Under the pieces are notes generated by a model. The model saw only the letters and a list, made by a program, of their open reading frames with translations. It searched no databases and had not been told where the DNA came from. A DNA stretch of 6,044 nucleotides, from the NCBI GenBank assembly GCA_035700225.1, contig DASSOT010000005.1:1-6044 (forward strand), given 5' to 3'. Below are positions 1 to 5,075 of the stretch, in pieces (the first letter of the stretch is position 1; every line of letters starts with the position of its first letter). Source of the stretch: JANWLD01 sp035700225 (GTDB taxonomy: Bacteria; Patescibacteriota; Saccharimonadia; Saccharimonadales; 2-12-FULL-41-12). Made by a program: the position numbers and the translations under genes.

Positions 1-329
1 CTGTCGAAGCACTGCCGAAAGATTTGATAGACGTAGTAGAGGTAGATGCTAGTGCGCTTGAAGAAGTCGGTAGCAAACTGCATATTTCCGACATCAAACT
101 ACCGGGCACTATCAAAATAAAGGCCGAACCGGAGCATGTTATTGCTACGGTTGAGATGCCCAGGGACCAGATAGCCGAAGCCGATGCCGCGCTGGCTGAA
201 CAAGAAGCCGCAGAAGGCGCCGCTGAAAGCGAAGAAGGCGAAGCTCCAGAAGGCGGCCAGGAAGCTCCTGCCCAAAGCACCGAAGCTAAACCAGCCGAAG
301 AAGCTCAATCCGCTGAGTCCAAAGAATAG
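1..329 (+). CDS. rplY: 50S ribosomal protein L25 (general stress protein Ctc/TL5 type), C-terminal part
   Basis: The 5' end lies outside the window; the reading frame begins at base 3 and gives 108 residues before TAG at 327-329. L25 binds 5S rRNA in the large ribosomal subunit; the longer Ctc/TL5 form carries an extra C-terminal beta domain, and that is what is visible here. The stretch VEVDASALEEVG followed by KLHISDIKLP and then VIATVEMPR is the characteristic end of this domain. After it comes a tail of about 55 residues that is almost entirely Ala, Glu, Gly, Gln, Ser and Pro, acidic and probably disordered; such tails are common in Ctc-type L25. The TTG at base 24 is an internal leucine codon, not a start. 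No clear hairpin terminator follows, and the next gene starts 49 bp downstream with its own promoter. The family call is firm; the rRNA-binding half cannot be assessed. Confidence 0.93.
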   Translation, partial: VEALPKDLIDVVEVDASALEEVGSKLHISDIKLPGTIKIKAEPEHVIATVEMPRDQIAEADAALAEQEAAEGAAESEEGEAPEGGQEAPAQSTEAKPAEEAQSAESKE

Positions 330-337
330 CCATAAAA

Positions 338-371
338 TTGACCGAATGTAGTTTTTAGGTTATCGTATATT
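338..371 (+). promoter_or_regulatory. Promoter of the 296-residue gene, near-leaderless
   Basis: TTGACC at 338-343 is a good -35 box. With a 17-bp spacer it pairs with TATCGT (361-366); alternatively TATATT (366-371) is a better -10 by sequence but 22 bp from the -35. TATATT ends 7 nt before the ATG at 379, so transcription would begin at or within a few bases of the start codon. No Shine-Dalgarno sequence is present between 350 and 378. Inferred from sequence only. Confidence 0.5.
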
Positions 372-378
372 TCCTATT

Positions 379-1269
379 ATGCCTGAAGATAGTCCCGAAA
401 AACGCGGGTGGATAAAATATACGGCTCCAGATGAAGCTGTCGCTGACGAATTTATCGCCGGTGTTGAAGAACTGGCTTGTGCAAGCGGCGTAACTACCGA
501 TGTTTATATAGAAGCCAATCAATCTAATATCAATCAACCTGCCGGTAATAAACCAGGGCTTTTTACTTGGGCGGAAGACCCGGATACGGATGAACACATC
601 GGCGTTATAACTTGGGAAAACGTCAATGCTTTTGAGGGAGGGGGCGGAGATACCACCCGCGCCCGAAAAAATCGTGCCACAAGATTCTTCAGTGGTGTAA
701 CCAGGCGTTCCATAGGCAGTATTGATATGGATGATGGCGGATACATGCTGTTCGCGGTACCCGAGGATAAGGACTACGCTGTTAAATCGTTGAGAGTCAT
801 AAGGTCGCTTGAACTGCTTAGAAAATTAAAAAACGAACAGATAGGCGAGGAAAAATCAGACGGCAGTATCGGTCTTAAAGGCTTGAGTAAGGTCGGCCTG
901 GAATTTTTTGAAAGATACTGCACCGCACTTTTCCCTCGTGTAGACATTGCCCAGGCAACCCGGGAGTTGGATGTGCCCAGCGTGGATAGAATGCTTGCAT
1001 ATTCATCGAGAAGAGTAAAACTGTGGAATTGGATAGGTGAGCGAGCCACAGGCGATATGTTCATGGGTAATACCGCGGCGCATGAGTCCGGAATCGTAGA
1101 AGACCAGTCGAAACTTCCTGATCTGGAAAAGATGGGGCTCATAAGTAGATTCCCTATATACCCGTCCGTCAGGATTCACCGGGATATGAATTATCGCAGA
1201 GTCCCTTATGTAAAGCTTTGGGACGACCGCTGGGATGTTTTGAACGGCTTATTAGCAGAACATCGCTAG
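379..1269 (+). CDS. Protein of unknown function, 296 residues
   Basis: I do not recognise this protein. It has no signal peptide or membrane segment and looks cytosolic. Visible parts are: an N-terminal segment (residues 11-45) that may be helical; a beta-rich middle (about 59-130) with FTWAEDPDTDEHIGVITWE and DDGGYMLFAVPED, interrupted by a Gly/Arg-rich loop (86-112, with GGGG and several Arg); a charged helix (132-160, LELLRKLKNEQ); and a C-terminal region (165-296) rich in Trp, Arg and Tyr that may be helical or winged-helix-like. No catalytic motif is evident. The basic loop and basic C-terminus could suit nucleic-acid binding, but that is speculation. The ATG at 379 sits just after a -10-like box, supporting this start. 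The gene follows L25 on the same strand, and its stop codon overlaps that of the converging ABC exporter gene by 4 bp. The intact long frame without internal stops and its own promoter support a real gene. Confidence 0.8.
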   Translation: MPEDSPEKRGWIKYTAPDEAVADEFIAGVEELACASGVTTDVYIEANQSNINQPAGNKPGLFTWAEDPDTDEHIGVITWENVNAFEGGGGDTTRARKNRATRFFSGVTRRSIGSIDMDDGGYMLFAVPEDKDYAVKSLRVIRSLELLRKLKNEQIGEEKSDGSIGLKGLSKVGLEFFERYCTALFPRVDIAQATRELDVPSVDRMLAYSSRRVKLWNWIGERATGDMFMGNTAAHESGIVEDQSKLPDLEKMGLISRFPIYPSVRIHRDMNYRRVPYVKLWDDRWDVLNGLLAEHR

Positions 1270-3047
1270 TCTTCCAGGAAGCCGCCGCTTTGGTGTTTCC
1301 AGAGCTCGGCGTAAATTCCTTTGTTTTCCAGCAGTTCTTTGTGACTGCCGTCCTCGACAATACGACCTTCTTCCATGACAATTATCCGGTCCATCCGCTG
1401 TATGGTGCTCAGCCGGTGCGCGATAACTATAGCTGTCTTATCTTTCATAAGTTTCCAAAGCGCATCCTGGATGTATTTTTCTGATTCGCTGTCCAGCGCG
1501 CTGGTCGCTTCGTCCAAAAGTAGTATAGGCGCGTCTTTTATCATCGCCCGCGCTATGGCTATACGCTGGCGCTGACCACCGGACAGTTTGACACCGCGCT
1601 CGCCTATGAGCGTATCGTATTTTTCCGGCATCTGTTCTATGAATTCCTGGCTGTGGCTTGCTTTTGCCGCGGCTAATATGTCACTTTTATCCGCATCAAG
1701 TTTGCCGTACCTTATGTTGTCTTCTATGGAGCGATGAAACATATACGGATCCTGCGGAACATAGCTGATGAATGCGCGGAACCGGCTCTGGGCTACTTTG
1801 GATATATCTTGTCCGTCTATCAATATCTCTCCCGATTCTATATCCATGAAACGCAGTATCAGCTTGGTCAAGGTTGTCTTGCCCCCGCCGGAATGTCCCA
1901 CCAGTCCGACTTTCTGGCCGGGCATTATCTGTAGATTGAAATCTTCGAACAGCCCGGATTTATCATTGTCTTCGTATTGGAACTTTACGTTTTTGAACTC
2001 AATCATGCCTTTGTTAGCTTTGAAATCAACGGGATTATCCGCATCTTTTATCTTGGGTTTGTCCAAAAGCAGTTCGGTGAATTGCGCCGCGTCGCTGAGC
2101 GCCGTTTCAAGCCGCCTGTAGATACTGTTGAATTCCCAAAGAAAGCGTGTGAAGAAGGCGTAATAGCTGAAGGTCACGAAGACTGCTTCTATGCCTTTGC
2201 CGCTGTTACGGGCTATTTCAAGCGCCAGGATGATGCCAATCAGGTTTATGGCTACGAAAATCGGTGATATGAACAGGTCTATGCGCTGATTCTGAAAATC
2301 CCAGGATTTCTTGGACTTCAATACATAGTCAAGCACGTGGTTTCGGTGGTTCTCTTTTTCGAATTTCTCATTGCCGAACGCCCTTACCGCATCAACGTTT
2401 GAGTAGATATCGGCCACGTAGCCGGAAACCTTGTTGCTGGCAGTTTCCCGCACAGTCACCAGTTTGCGCCGGCGTTTTATCAGCGGAACCGCCATAGCTA
2501 GGGTAATGGTCATTATGCCTATCAGGGCGAAGACCAACACAGGGGAATATTGCCAAAGTATGTAGCTGACGAACAGCATTGGTATGGCGTTGGGCGAAAT
2601 GTTGAAAAGAAGCGTGTCCGTAACCTCGATGTACCTGTTGGCATAGCCTACCGTCTTCTTGGTCAGTGAACCTGCGAAATTATCATGAAAGAACGCCAGA
2701 TCCTTATCCAGCATGTAAAGCATGGCGTTGTTATAAAGCCGCCTGATGCCGTCTGCTTCGGCCTTGTTCATGAAATGCACGGCCACACGCCAACATATCT
2801 CCCCTACGAGCCACAACCCGGAGAAGGTGATGAGGTAAGGTGCGAGGTTCGACACATCCGGCAAGGGCTGGCCCGCGTATCGCGACAACAGCTTGGCTAT
2901 AACCAGAGGCGGCACATAAAAGACCAGGATAGTACCGATACCGGTCAGCACCAGGCTGGGGGTGGTGTATTTCCAGCTTTTTAGGAGCTGTTGTCCGTAA
3001 TGCCGGAGTACAAGCCGGTAAGCTTCTTTGCTTCTGTATTCATTCAT
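1266..3047 (-). CDS. ABC exporter half-transporter (fused membrane and ATPase domains, MsbA/MdlB-like)
   Basis: This is a type IV (exporter-fold) ABC half-transporter of normal length, expected to work as a dimer in the cytoplasmic membrane and use ATP to export a substrate that cannot be named from sequence. Numbering from the GTG at 3050, hydrophobic segments lie near residues 31-52, 70-92, 153-168, 170-191, 260-280 and 286-306, fitting six helices. The ATPase domain is complete: A-loop Tyr359, Walker A GHSGGGKT (385-392), Q-loop Gln433 in YVPQDP, signature LSGGQ (489-493), Walker B ILLLDE (509-514) with catalytic Glu514, D-loop SALD and switch His545 in IAHRLST. I prefer ATG at 3047 over GTG at 3050 because AGGAGG (3061-3056) then lies 8 nt upstream. 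The second subunit is not in the window, so it is a homodimer or pairs with a distant partner. Its stop overlaps that of the converging unknown gene. Confidence 0.95.
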   Translation of the reverse strand: MNEYRSKEAYRLVLRHYGQQLLKSWKYTTPSLVLTGIGTILVFYVPPLVIAKLLSRYAGQPLPDVSNLAPYLITFSGLWLVGEICWRVAVHFMNKAEADGIRRLYNNAMLYMLDKDLAFFHDNFAGSLTKKTVGYANRYIEVTDTLLFNISPNAIPMLFVSYILWQYSPVLVFALIGIMTITLAMAVPLIKRRRKLVTVRETASNKVSGYVADIYSNVDAVRAFGNEKFEKENHRNHVLDYVLKSKKSWDFQNQRIDLFISPIFVAINLIGIILALEIARNSGKGIEAVFVTFSYYAFFTRFLWEFNSIYRRLETALSDAAQFTELLLDKPKIKDADNPVDFKANKGMIEFKNVKFQYEDNDKSGLFEDFNLQIMPGQKVGLVGHSGGGKTTLTKLILRFMDIESGEILIDGQDISKVAQSRFRAFISYVPQDPYMFHRSIEDNIRYGKLDADKSDILAAAKASHSQEFIEQMPEKYDTLIGERGVKLSGGQRQRIAIARAMIKDAPILLLDEATSALDSESEKYIQDALWKLMKDKTAIVIAHRLSTIQRMDRIIVMEEGRIVEDGSHKELLENKGIYAELWKHQSGGFLED

Positions 3048-3055
3048 CACCGGCT

Positions 3056-3061
3056 CCTCCT
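3056..3061 (-). promoter_or_regulatory. Strong Shine-Dalgarno site of the ABC exporter gene
   Basis: On the minus strand AGGAGG lies 8 nt before ATG 3047-3045 and 5 nt before the alternative GTG at 3050. It favours the ATG. It is the only well-placed consensus Shine-Dalgarno site found before any of the starts in the window. Confidence 0.85.
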
Positions 3062-3083
3062 AAAAGCCAGTATGCTTACGCTA

Positions 3084-3112
3084 ATTATATGATTAATATT
3101 TTATTTTCTAAA
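3084..3112 (-). promoter_or_regulatory. Promoter of the ABC exporter gene (proximal)
   Basis: On the minus strand a perfect TATAAT (3089-3084) is preceded at 17 bp by TTTAGA (3112-3107), a 4/6 match to TTGACA. The predicted start of transcription near 3077 gives a leader of about 30 nt containing the AGGAGG site. This is an ordinary leadered arrangement, in contrast to the other genes here. Confidence 0.65.
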
Positions 3113-3116
3113 GAGA

Positions 3117-3132
3117 AGCGGAAAAGACCGCT
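3117..3132. terminator. Small hairpin, possible weak terminator of minus-strand readthrough
   Basis: AGCGG (3117-3121) and CCGCT (3128-3132) are inverted repeats with a 6-nt loop. Read on the minus strand, the hairpin is followed by TCTCTTT. It could weakly end transcripts coming from the PaaX/Cas2-like gene or from the possible promoter at 3209-3217. The 5-bp stem and interrupted T-run make this a weak candidate. Confidence 0.25.
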
Positions 3133-3208
3133 GTGTTTATAAATTTAGGATTCTTAGTCCACATTTTTTGTACCGGCCCTTTCCTTTATTTTTGCAACGT
3201 TAAAATAC

Positions 3209-3217
3209 ATTATACCA
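3209..3217 (-). promoter_or_regulatory. Possible extended -10 promoter upstream of the ABC exporter gene
   Basis: On the minus strand TGGTATAAT (3217-3209) is a perfect extended -10 (TGnTATAAT); there is no good -35. Transcription would begin near 3202 and give either an exporter mRNA with a leader of about 155 nt or a short RNA ending near the hairpin at 3117-3132. No convincing gene lies in that leader; the only start-to-stop frame noticed encodes 18 residues (3164-3108). Confidence 0.35.
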
Positions 3218-3246
3218 TACCTAGTGGCAAAACCGAAGCTCTCCGC

Positions 3247-3274
3247 CGAATAATGTCCGGCCGGACATTATTCG
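3247..3274. repeat. Perfect 28-bp palindrome with CCGGCCGG centre
   Basis: Each 14-bp half reads CGAATAATGTCCGG and the two halves are exact reverse complements with no spacer. It starts 5 bp beyond the stop codon of the PaaX/Cas2-like gene. As DNA it looks like a dimeric protein's operator; as RNA it could form a 12-bp stem with a GGCC loop. No U-run follows immediately on either strand, so it is not a classical intrinsic terminator. The core GTCCGGCCGG recurs at 3783-3792 in the promoter of the same gene. Confidence 0.85.
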
Positions 3275-3279
3275 CAAAT

Positions 3280-3759
3280 TTACAGCTCTATCGGCGCCGC
3301 TTCATAGACGCGCACGTATTCCTGCAGGTCCATTTCGGCTATCTCTGCTCTCAGATATTCGCGGTAATCATACTCTGTTACCCACACGCTCTGCTGTACT
3401 TTTCGGAACGATAATTCCTGCAGGACCAGGCGCAGGCGGCGCCTTTTGCGGCGTTCTTCTTCGGGTATGTCGAATATGACTATCAGCTGGGCGCCCAGCT
3501 GTAGCCTTTCCGGCTTGAAAATCTTGGCTTTACGGTGACCTTTGGGCGTAAGCCGGGGGATGCCTTTATCATCCAGCTCTATCAGACCCCTTTTTATCAG
3601 ACGGTAATATGCCGACTCTAACGAACGCCGTTTCCTGCCCGATTTCTTTTCCAGCTCATTAAAGAACAGGGAAGGCTTGAAGGACAGCAGGAGGTTAGCC
3701 TTTGTATATGGCACGAAGGCTTCCAGCACGAATTTAGTTGTTTCGGCGGGTTTTTTCAT
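3280..3759 (-). CDS. PaaX/Cas2-like winged-helix DNA-binding protein
   Basis: The 159-residue product has two visible parts. Residues about 30-78 (FFNELEKKSGRKRRSLESAYYRL... to LTPKG) look like a winged helix: a basic recognition segment RKRRS, then RLIKRGLIEL and a short wing. Residues 90-157 match the Cas2-like ferredoxin-fold domain of PaaX-type regulators: LIVIFDIPEEERRKRR, LQELSFRKVQQSVWV and EYVRVYEAAPIEL. PaaX represses phenylacetate catabolism genes, but this protein lacks the PaaX C-terminal domain and no such genes are present, so the target is unknown. In CPR genomes proteins of this type are often labelled Cas2; without cas1, an array or other cas genes, a CRISPR role is unlikely. 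Asp97 is at the position of the Cas2 catalytic Asp, but the nuclease function is doubtful. The ATG at 3759 lies 7 nt after a -10 box. Flanking palindromes suggest autoregulation. Confidence 0.85.
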   Translation of the reverse strand: MKKPAETTKFVLEAFVPYTKANLLLSFKPSLFFNELEKKSGRKRRSLESAYYRLIKRGLIELDDKGIPRLTPKGHRKAKIFKPERLQLGAQLIVIFDIPEEERRKRRRLRLVLQELSFRKVQQSVWVTEYDYREYLRAEIAEMDLQEYVRVYEAAPIEL

Positions 3760-3766
3760 AGATTAC

Positions 3767-3796
3767 ATAATATTCAATTTTGGTCCGGCCGGTCAA
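3767..3796 (-). promoter_or_regulatory. Promoter of the PaaX/Cas2-like gene, leaderless
   Basis: On the minus strand TTGACC (3796-3791) and TATTAT (3772-3767) are separated by 18 bp, a good sigma-70-type promoter. The -10 ends 7 nt before the ATG at 3759, so transcription should begin at the start codon. There is no Shine-Dalgarno site. The CCGGCCGG dyad sits in the spacer and overlaps the -35, so a protein bound there would block polymerase. Confidence 0.7.
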
Positions 3797-3799
3797 ATT
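3776..3799. promoter_or_regulatory. Putative operator with CCGGCCGG core in the PaaX/Cas2-like promoter
   Basis: GTCCGGCCGG (3783-3792) repeats the core of the palindrome at 3247-3274. The self-complementary part is CCGGCCGG (3785-3792), with imperfect AT-rich arms (AATTTTG at 3776-3782, CAAATT at 3794-3799). It lies between and over the -35/-10 boxes of the PaaX/Cas2-like gene and about 40 bp upstream of the trhO -10. Binding by the adjacent regulator is inferred. Confidence 0.5.
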
Positions 3800-3826
3800 T
3801 TGACGGAAAATAGACGGCCCGATTTT

Positions 3827-3835
3827 TGATATAAT
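3827..3835 (+). promoter_or_regulatory. Extended -10 promoter of trhO
   Basis: TGATATAAT is a perfect extended -10 (TGnTATAAT). No -35 stands at 16-18 bp; the TTGACG at 3800-3805 is 24 bp away. The hexamer ends 7 nt before GTG 3843 and 10 nt before ATG 3846, so the mRNA has a leader of only a few bases or none. Confidence 0.65.
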
Positions 3836-3845
3836 ACTAACAGTG

Positions 3846-4733
3846 ATGAAGAAGGTGATTTTATTCTATAAGTTCGTGCCTTTGCCCGACCCGCAGATGG
3901 CCATGCTGTGGCAGAAAGAGCTGTGCGCCGGCTTGGGCCTCAAAGGCCGCATCATCGTCAGTCCGCAGGGTATCAACGGCACCCTGGGCGGCGATATAGA
4001 AAACCTGCGCAAATACAAAAGGGCGATGAACGCTTCCGGAACCTTCCGCGGCATCCATTACAAATGGAGCGATGGTACCGGCAGGGAATTCCCGCGTTTG
4101 AGCGTGAAAATGCGCGATGAACTGGTAAGTTTCAAAAAGCCCGAGGAAGTAAAAGTGAGCGAGCATGGTGTGGTCGGCGGCGGCAAACACCTTAAACCGG
4201 AGGCACTGCACAAGCTGATAAAAGAACGCGGCGAGGATGTCGTATTCTTCGACGGCAGGAATGCATATGAAGCCCAGGTGGGCAGGTTCAAAGGCGCCGT
4301 AGTCCCCGACACCCGGACCACCCGCGACTTCGTAGCAGAGCTGGAATCCGGCAAATATGACGATATCAAAGACAAGCCGGTGGTCACCTACTGTACCGGG
4401 GGCATCCGTTGTGAAGTATTAAGCGTTCTGATGAAAAACCGGGGGTTCAAGGACGTGTATCAGATGGATGGAGGCATAGTTAAATACGGTGAAAAATACG
4501 GTGATGACGGTCTTTGGGAGGGGAATCTATACATTTTCGACGACCGTATGACACATAAGTTTTCCAAAAAAGCCAAGGACATCGGCGAATGTGTACATTG
4601 CGCGCGCAAGACCAGCAACTTTGAAAATTGCGCCGACGTTTCCTGCAACCGCCTGGTACTGATATGCAAGGCCTGTAAAGAAAATCAGAAAATCTCTTGC
4701 GAAAACCACGCCCCCGCTTTAACTATAAATTGA
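3846..4733 (+). CDS. trhO: tRNA uridine(34) hydroxylase, rhodanese family (TrhO/YceA)
   Basis: TrhO makes 5-hydroxyuridine at position 34 of certain tRNAs in an oxygen-dependent, prephenate-independent way and so tunes decoding in the cytosol. The protein has the usual domain order (numbering from GTG 3843): an N-terminal domain typical of this family with ILFYKFVPLPDP and IIVSPQGINGTL (41-48), the REFPRLSVKMRDE strand, a rhodanese domain (about 115-215) with the active-site loop CTGGIRC containing Cys184 and Cys190, and a C-terminal cysteine-rich segment with Cys250, 253, 263, 268, 275, 278 and 286 that probably binds zinc. The length (about 295) is in the normal range. ATG 3846 and GTG 3843 are both possible starts; ATG is preferred because leaderless or very short-leader mRNAs favour AUG. 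The gene is divergent from the PaaX/Cas2-like gene, and its TGA stop forms part of the next gene's promoter. Confidence 0.93.
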   Translation: MKKVILFYKFVPLPDPQMAMLWQKELCAGLGLKGRIIVSPQGINGTLGGDIENLRKYKRAMNASGTFRGIHYKWSDGTGREFPRLSVKMRDELVSFKKPEEVKVSEHGVVGGGKHLKPEALHKLIKERGEDVVFFDGRNAYEAQVGRFKGAVVPDTRTTRDFVAELESGKYDDIKDKPVVTYCTGGIRCEVLSVLMKNRGFKDVYQMDGGIVKYGEKYGDDGLWEGNLYIFDDRMTHKFSKKAKDIGECVHCARKTSNFENCADVSCNRLVLICKACKENQKISCENHAPALTIN

Positions 4734-4739
4734 TATAAT
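4731..4739 (+). promoter_or_regulatory. Extended -10 promoter of the DUF6197-like gene, overlapping the trhO stop codon
   Basis: TGATATAAT is identical to the trhO extended -10. Its first three bases are the trhO stop codon. It ends 6 nt before ATG 4746, which predicts a leaderless mRNA; no -35 or Shine-Dalgarno site is visible. Confidence 0.65.
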
Positions 4740-4745
4740 CAACTC

Positions 4746-5072
4746 ATGGATGATGGGGATATCCGAAGACAGGCCGTAACTATTTTTCGTGGAGCCGCCA
4801 CTTACATACGACAGTATGGCTGGCAAGTTTCCGGTATGAGCCGACATGGTTTGCCCCGATGCTCAATGGGCGCTCTGGCTTCCGCCTATCATGAAAAAAT
4901 CTGGGACAAAAAGTTGGCGGAGCTGATGTATGAGGAACTCTACGAAGAACTAAACGGGATGAGTCTTACCGAGTTCAATTATATGCATAAAGACGGCGAA
5001 AAAGTTGCCATGCTGTTCGATCGGGTAGCGGAAAAACTTAGCTATTCTACCGTTGAGCAACATGCCTCGTAA
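4746..5072 (+). CDS. Small DUF6197-like protein, 108 residues
   Basis: The pattern AVTIFRGAATYIRQYGWQ, then RCSMGALASAY, then LTEFNYMHKDGEKVAMLFDRVAEKL resembles the DUF6197 family, in which a helix ending in GW is followed by a CAxGAL-type motif and a C-terminal WND...V..LFDRA segment. Here Cys39 and Gly42 of the central motif are kept, Trp26 is in the GW position and FN (77-78) replaces WN. DUF6197 has no known biochemical function; many members are small proteins of actinobacteria and phages. The family match is from memory of the pattern and is moderate. There is no signal peptide or membrane segment. The start ATG at 4746 is 6 nt after a perfect -10 box. The next gene begins 3 nt after its TAA, so the two are probably co-transcribed. 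It is in the same reading frame as trhO, separated from it by a single TGA. Confidence 0.75.
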   Translation: MDDGDIRRQAVTIFRGAATYIRQYGWQVSGMSRHGLPRCSMGALASAYHEKIWDKKLAELMYEELYEELNGMSLTEFNYMHKDGEKVAMLFDRVAEKLSYSTVEQHAS

Positions 5073-5075
5073 TCT

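Noticed and set aside
180..326. Coding tandem repeat in the L25 tail
   Set aside because: GAAGC/GAAGG/GCC triplets recur irregularly because of Ala/Glu-rich composition; no fixed period was seen, and such tails are usual for Ctc-type L25.
1218..2984. Several + strand frames inside the exporter gene (for example 1768-2121, 1977-2267, 2685-2984)
   Set aside because: All are antisense to a complete, well-conserved ABC exporter and show no protein-like features or start signals.
3108..3164. An 18-codon frame on the minus strand (MWTKNPKF...) in the exporter leader
   Set aside because: Too short, no well-spaced Shine-Dalgarno site, and no sequence feature beyond a start and a stop; could be a leader peptide but cannot be supported.
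3247..3274. The palindrome as an intrinsic terminator
   Set aside because: No U-run follows on either strand; the nearest T-run on the minus strand (GGTTTT) is more than 10 nt away. Kept as an operator or RNA hairpin candidate instead.
3133..3414. A 93-residue + strand frame across 3133-3414
   Set aside because: It crosses the palindrome and runs antisense to the PaaX/Cas2-like gene; composition and lack of a start signal indicate a shadow frame.
3280..3759. A CRISPR adaptation gene (cas2) and thus a CRISPR-Cas locus
   Set aside because: The Cas2-like domain is preceded by a winged helix, as in PaaX-type regulators. No cas1, effector gene or direct-repeat array is present in the window.
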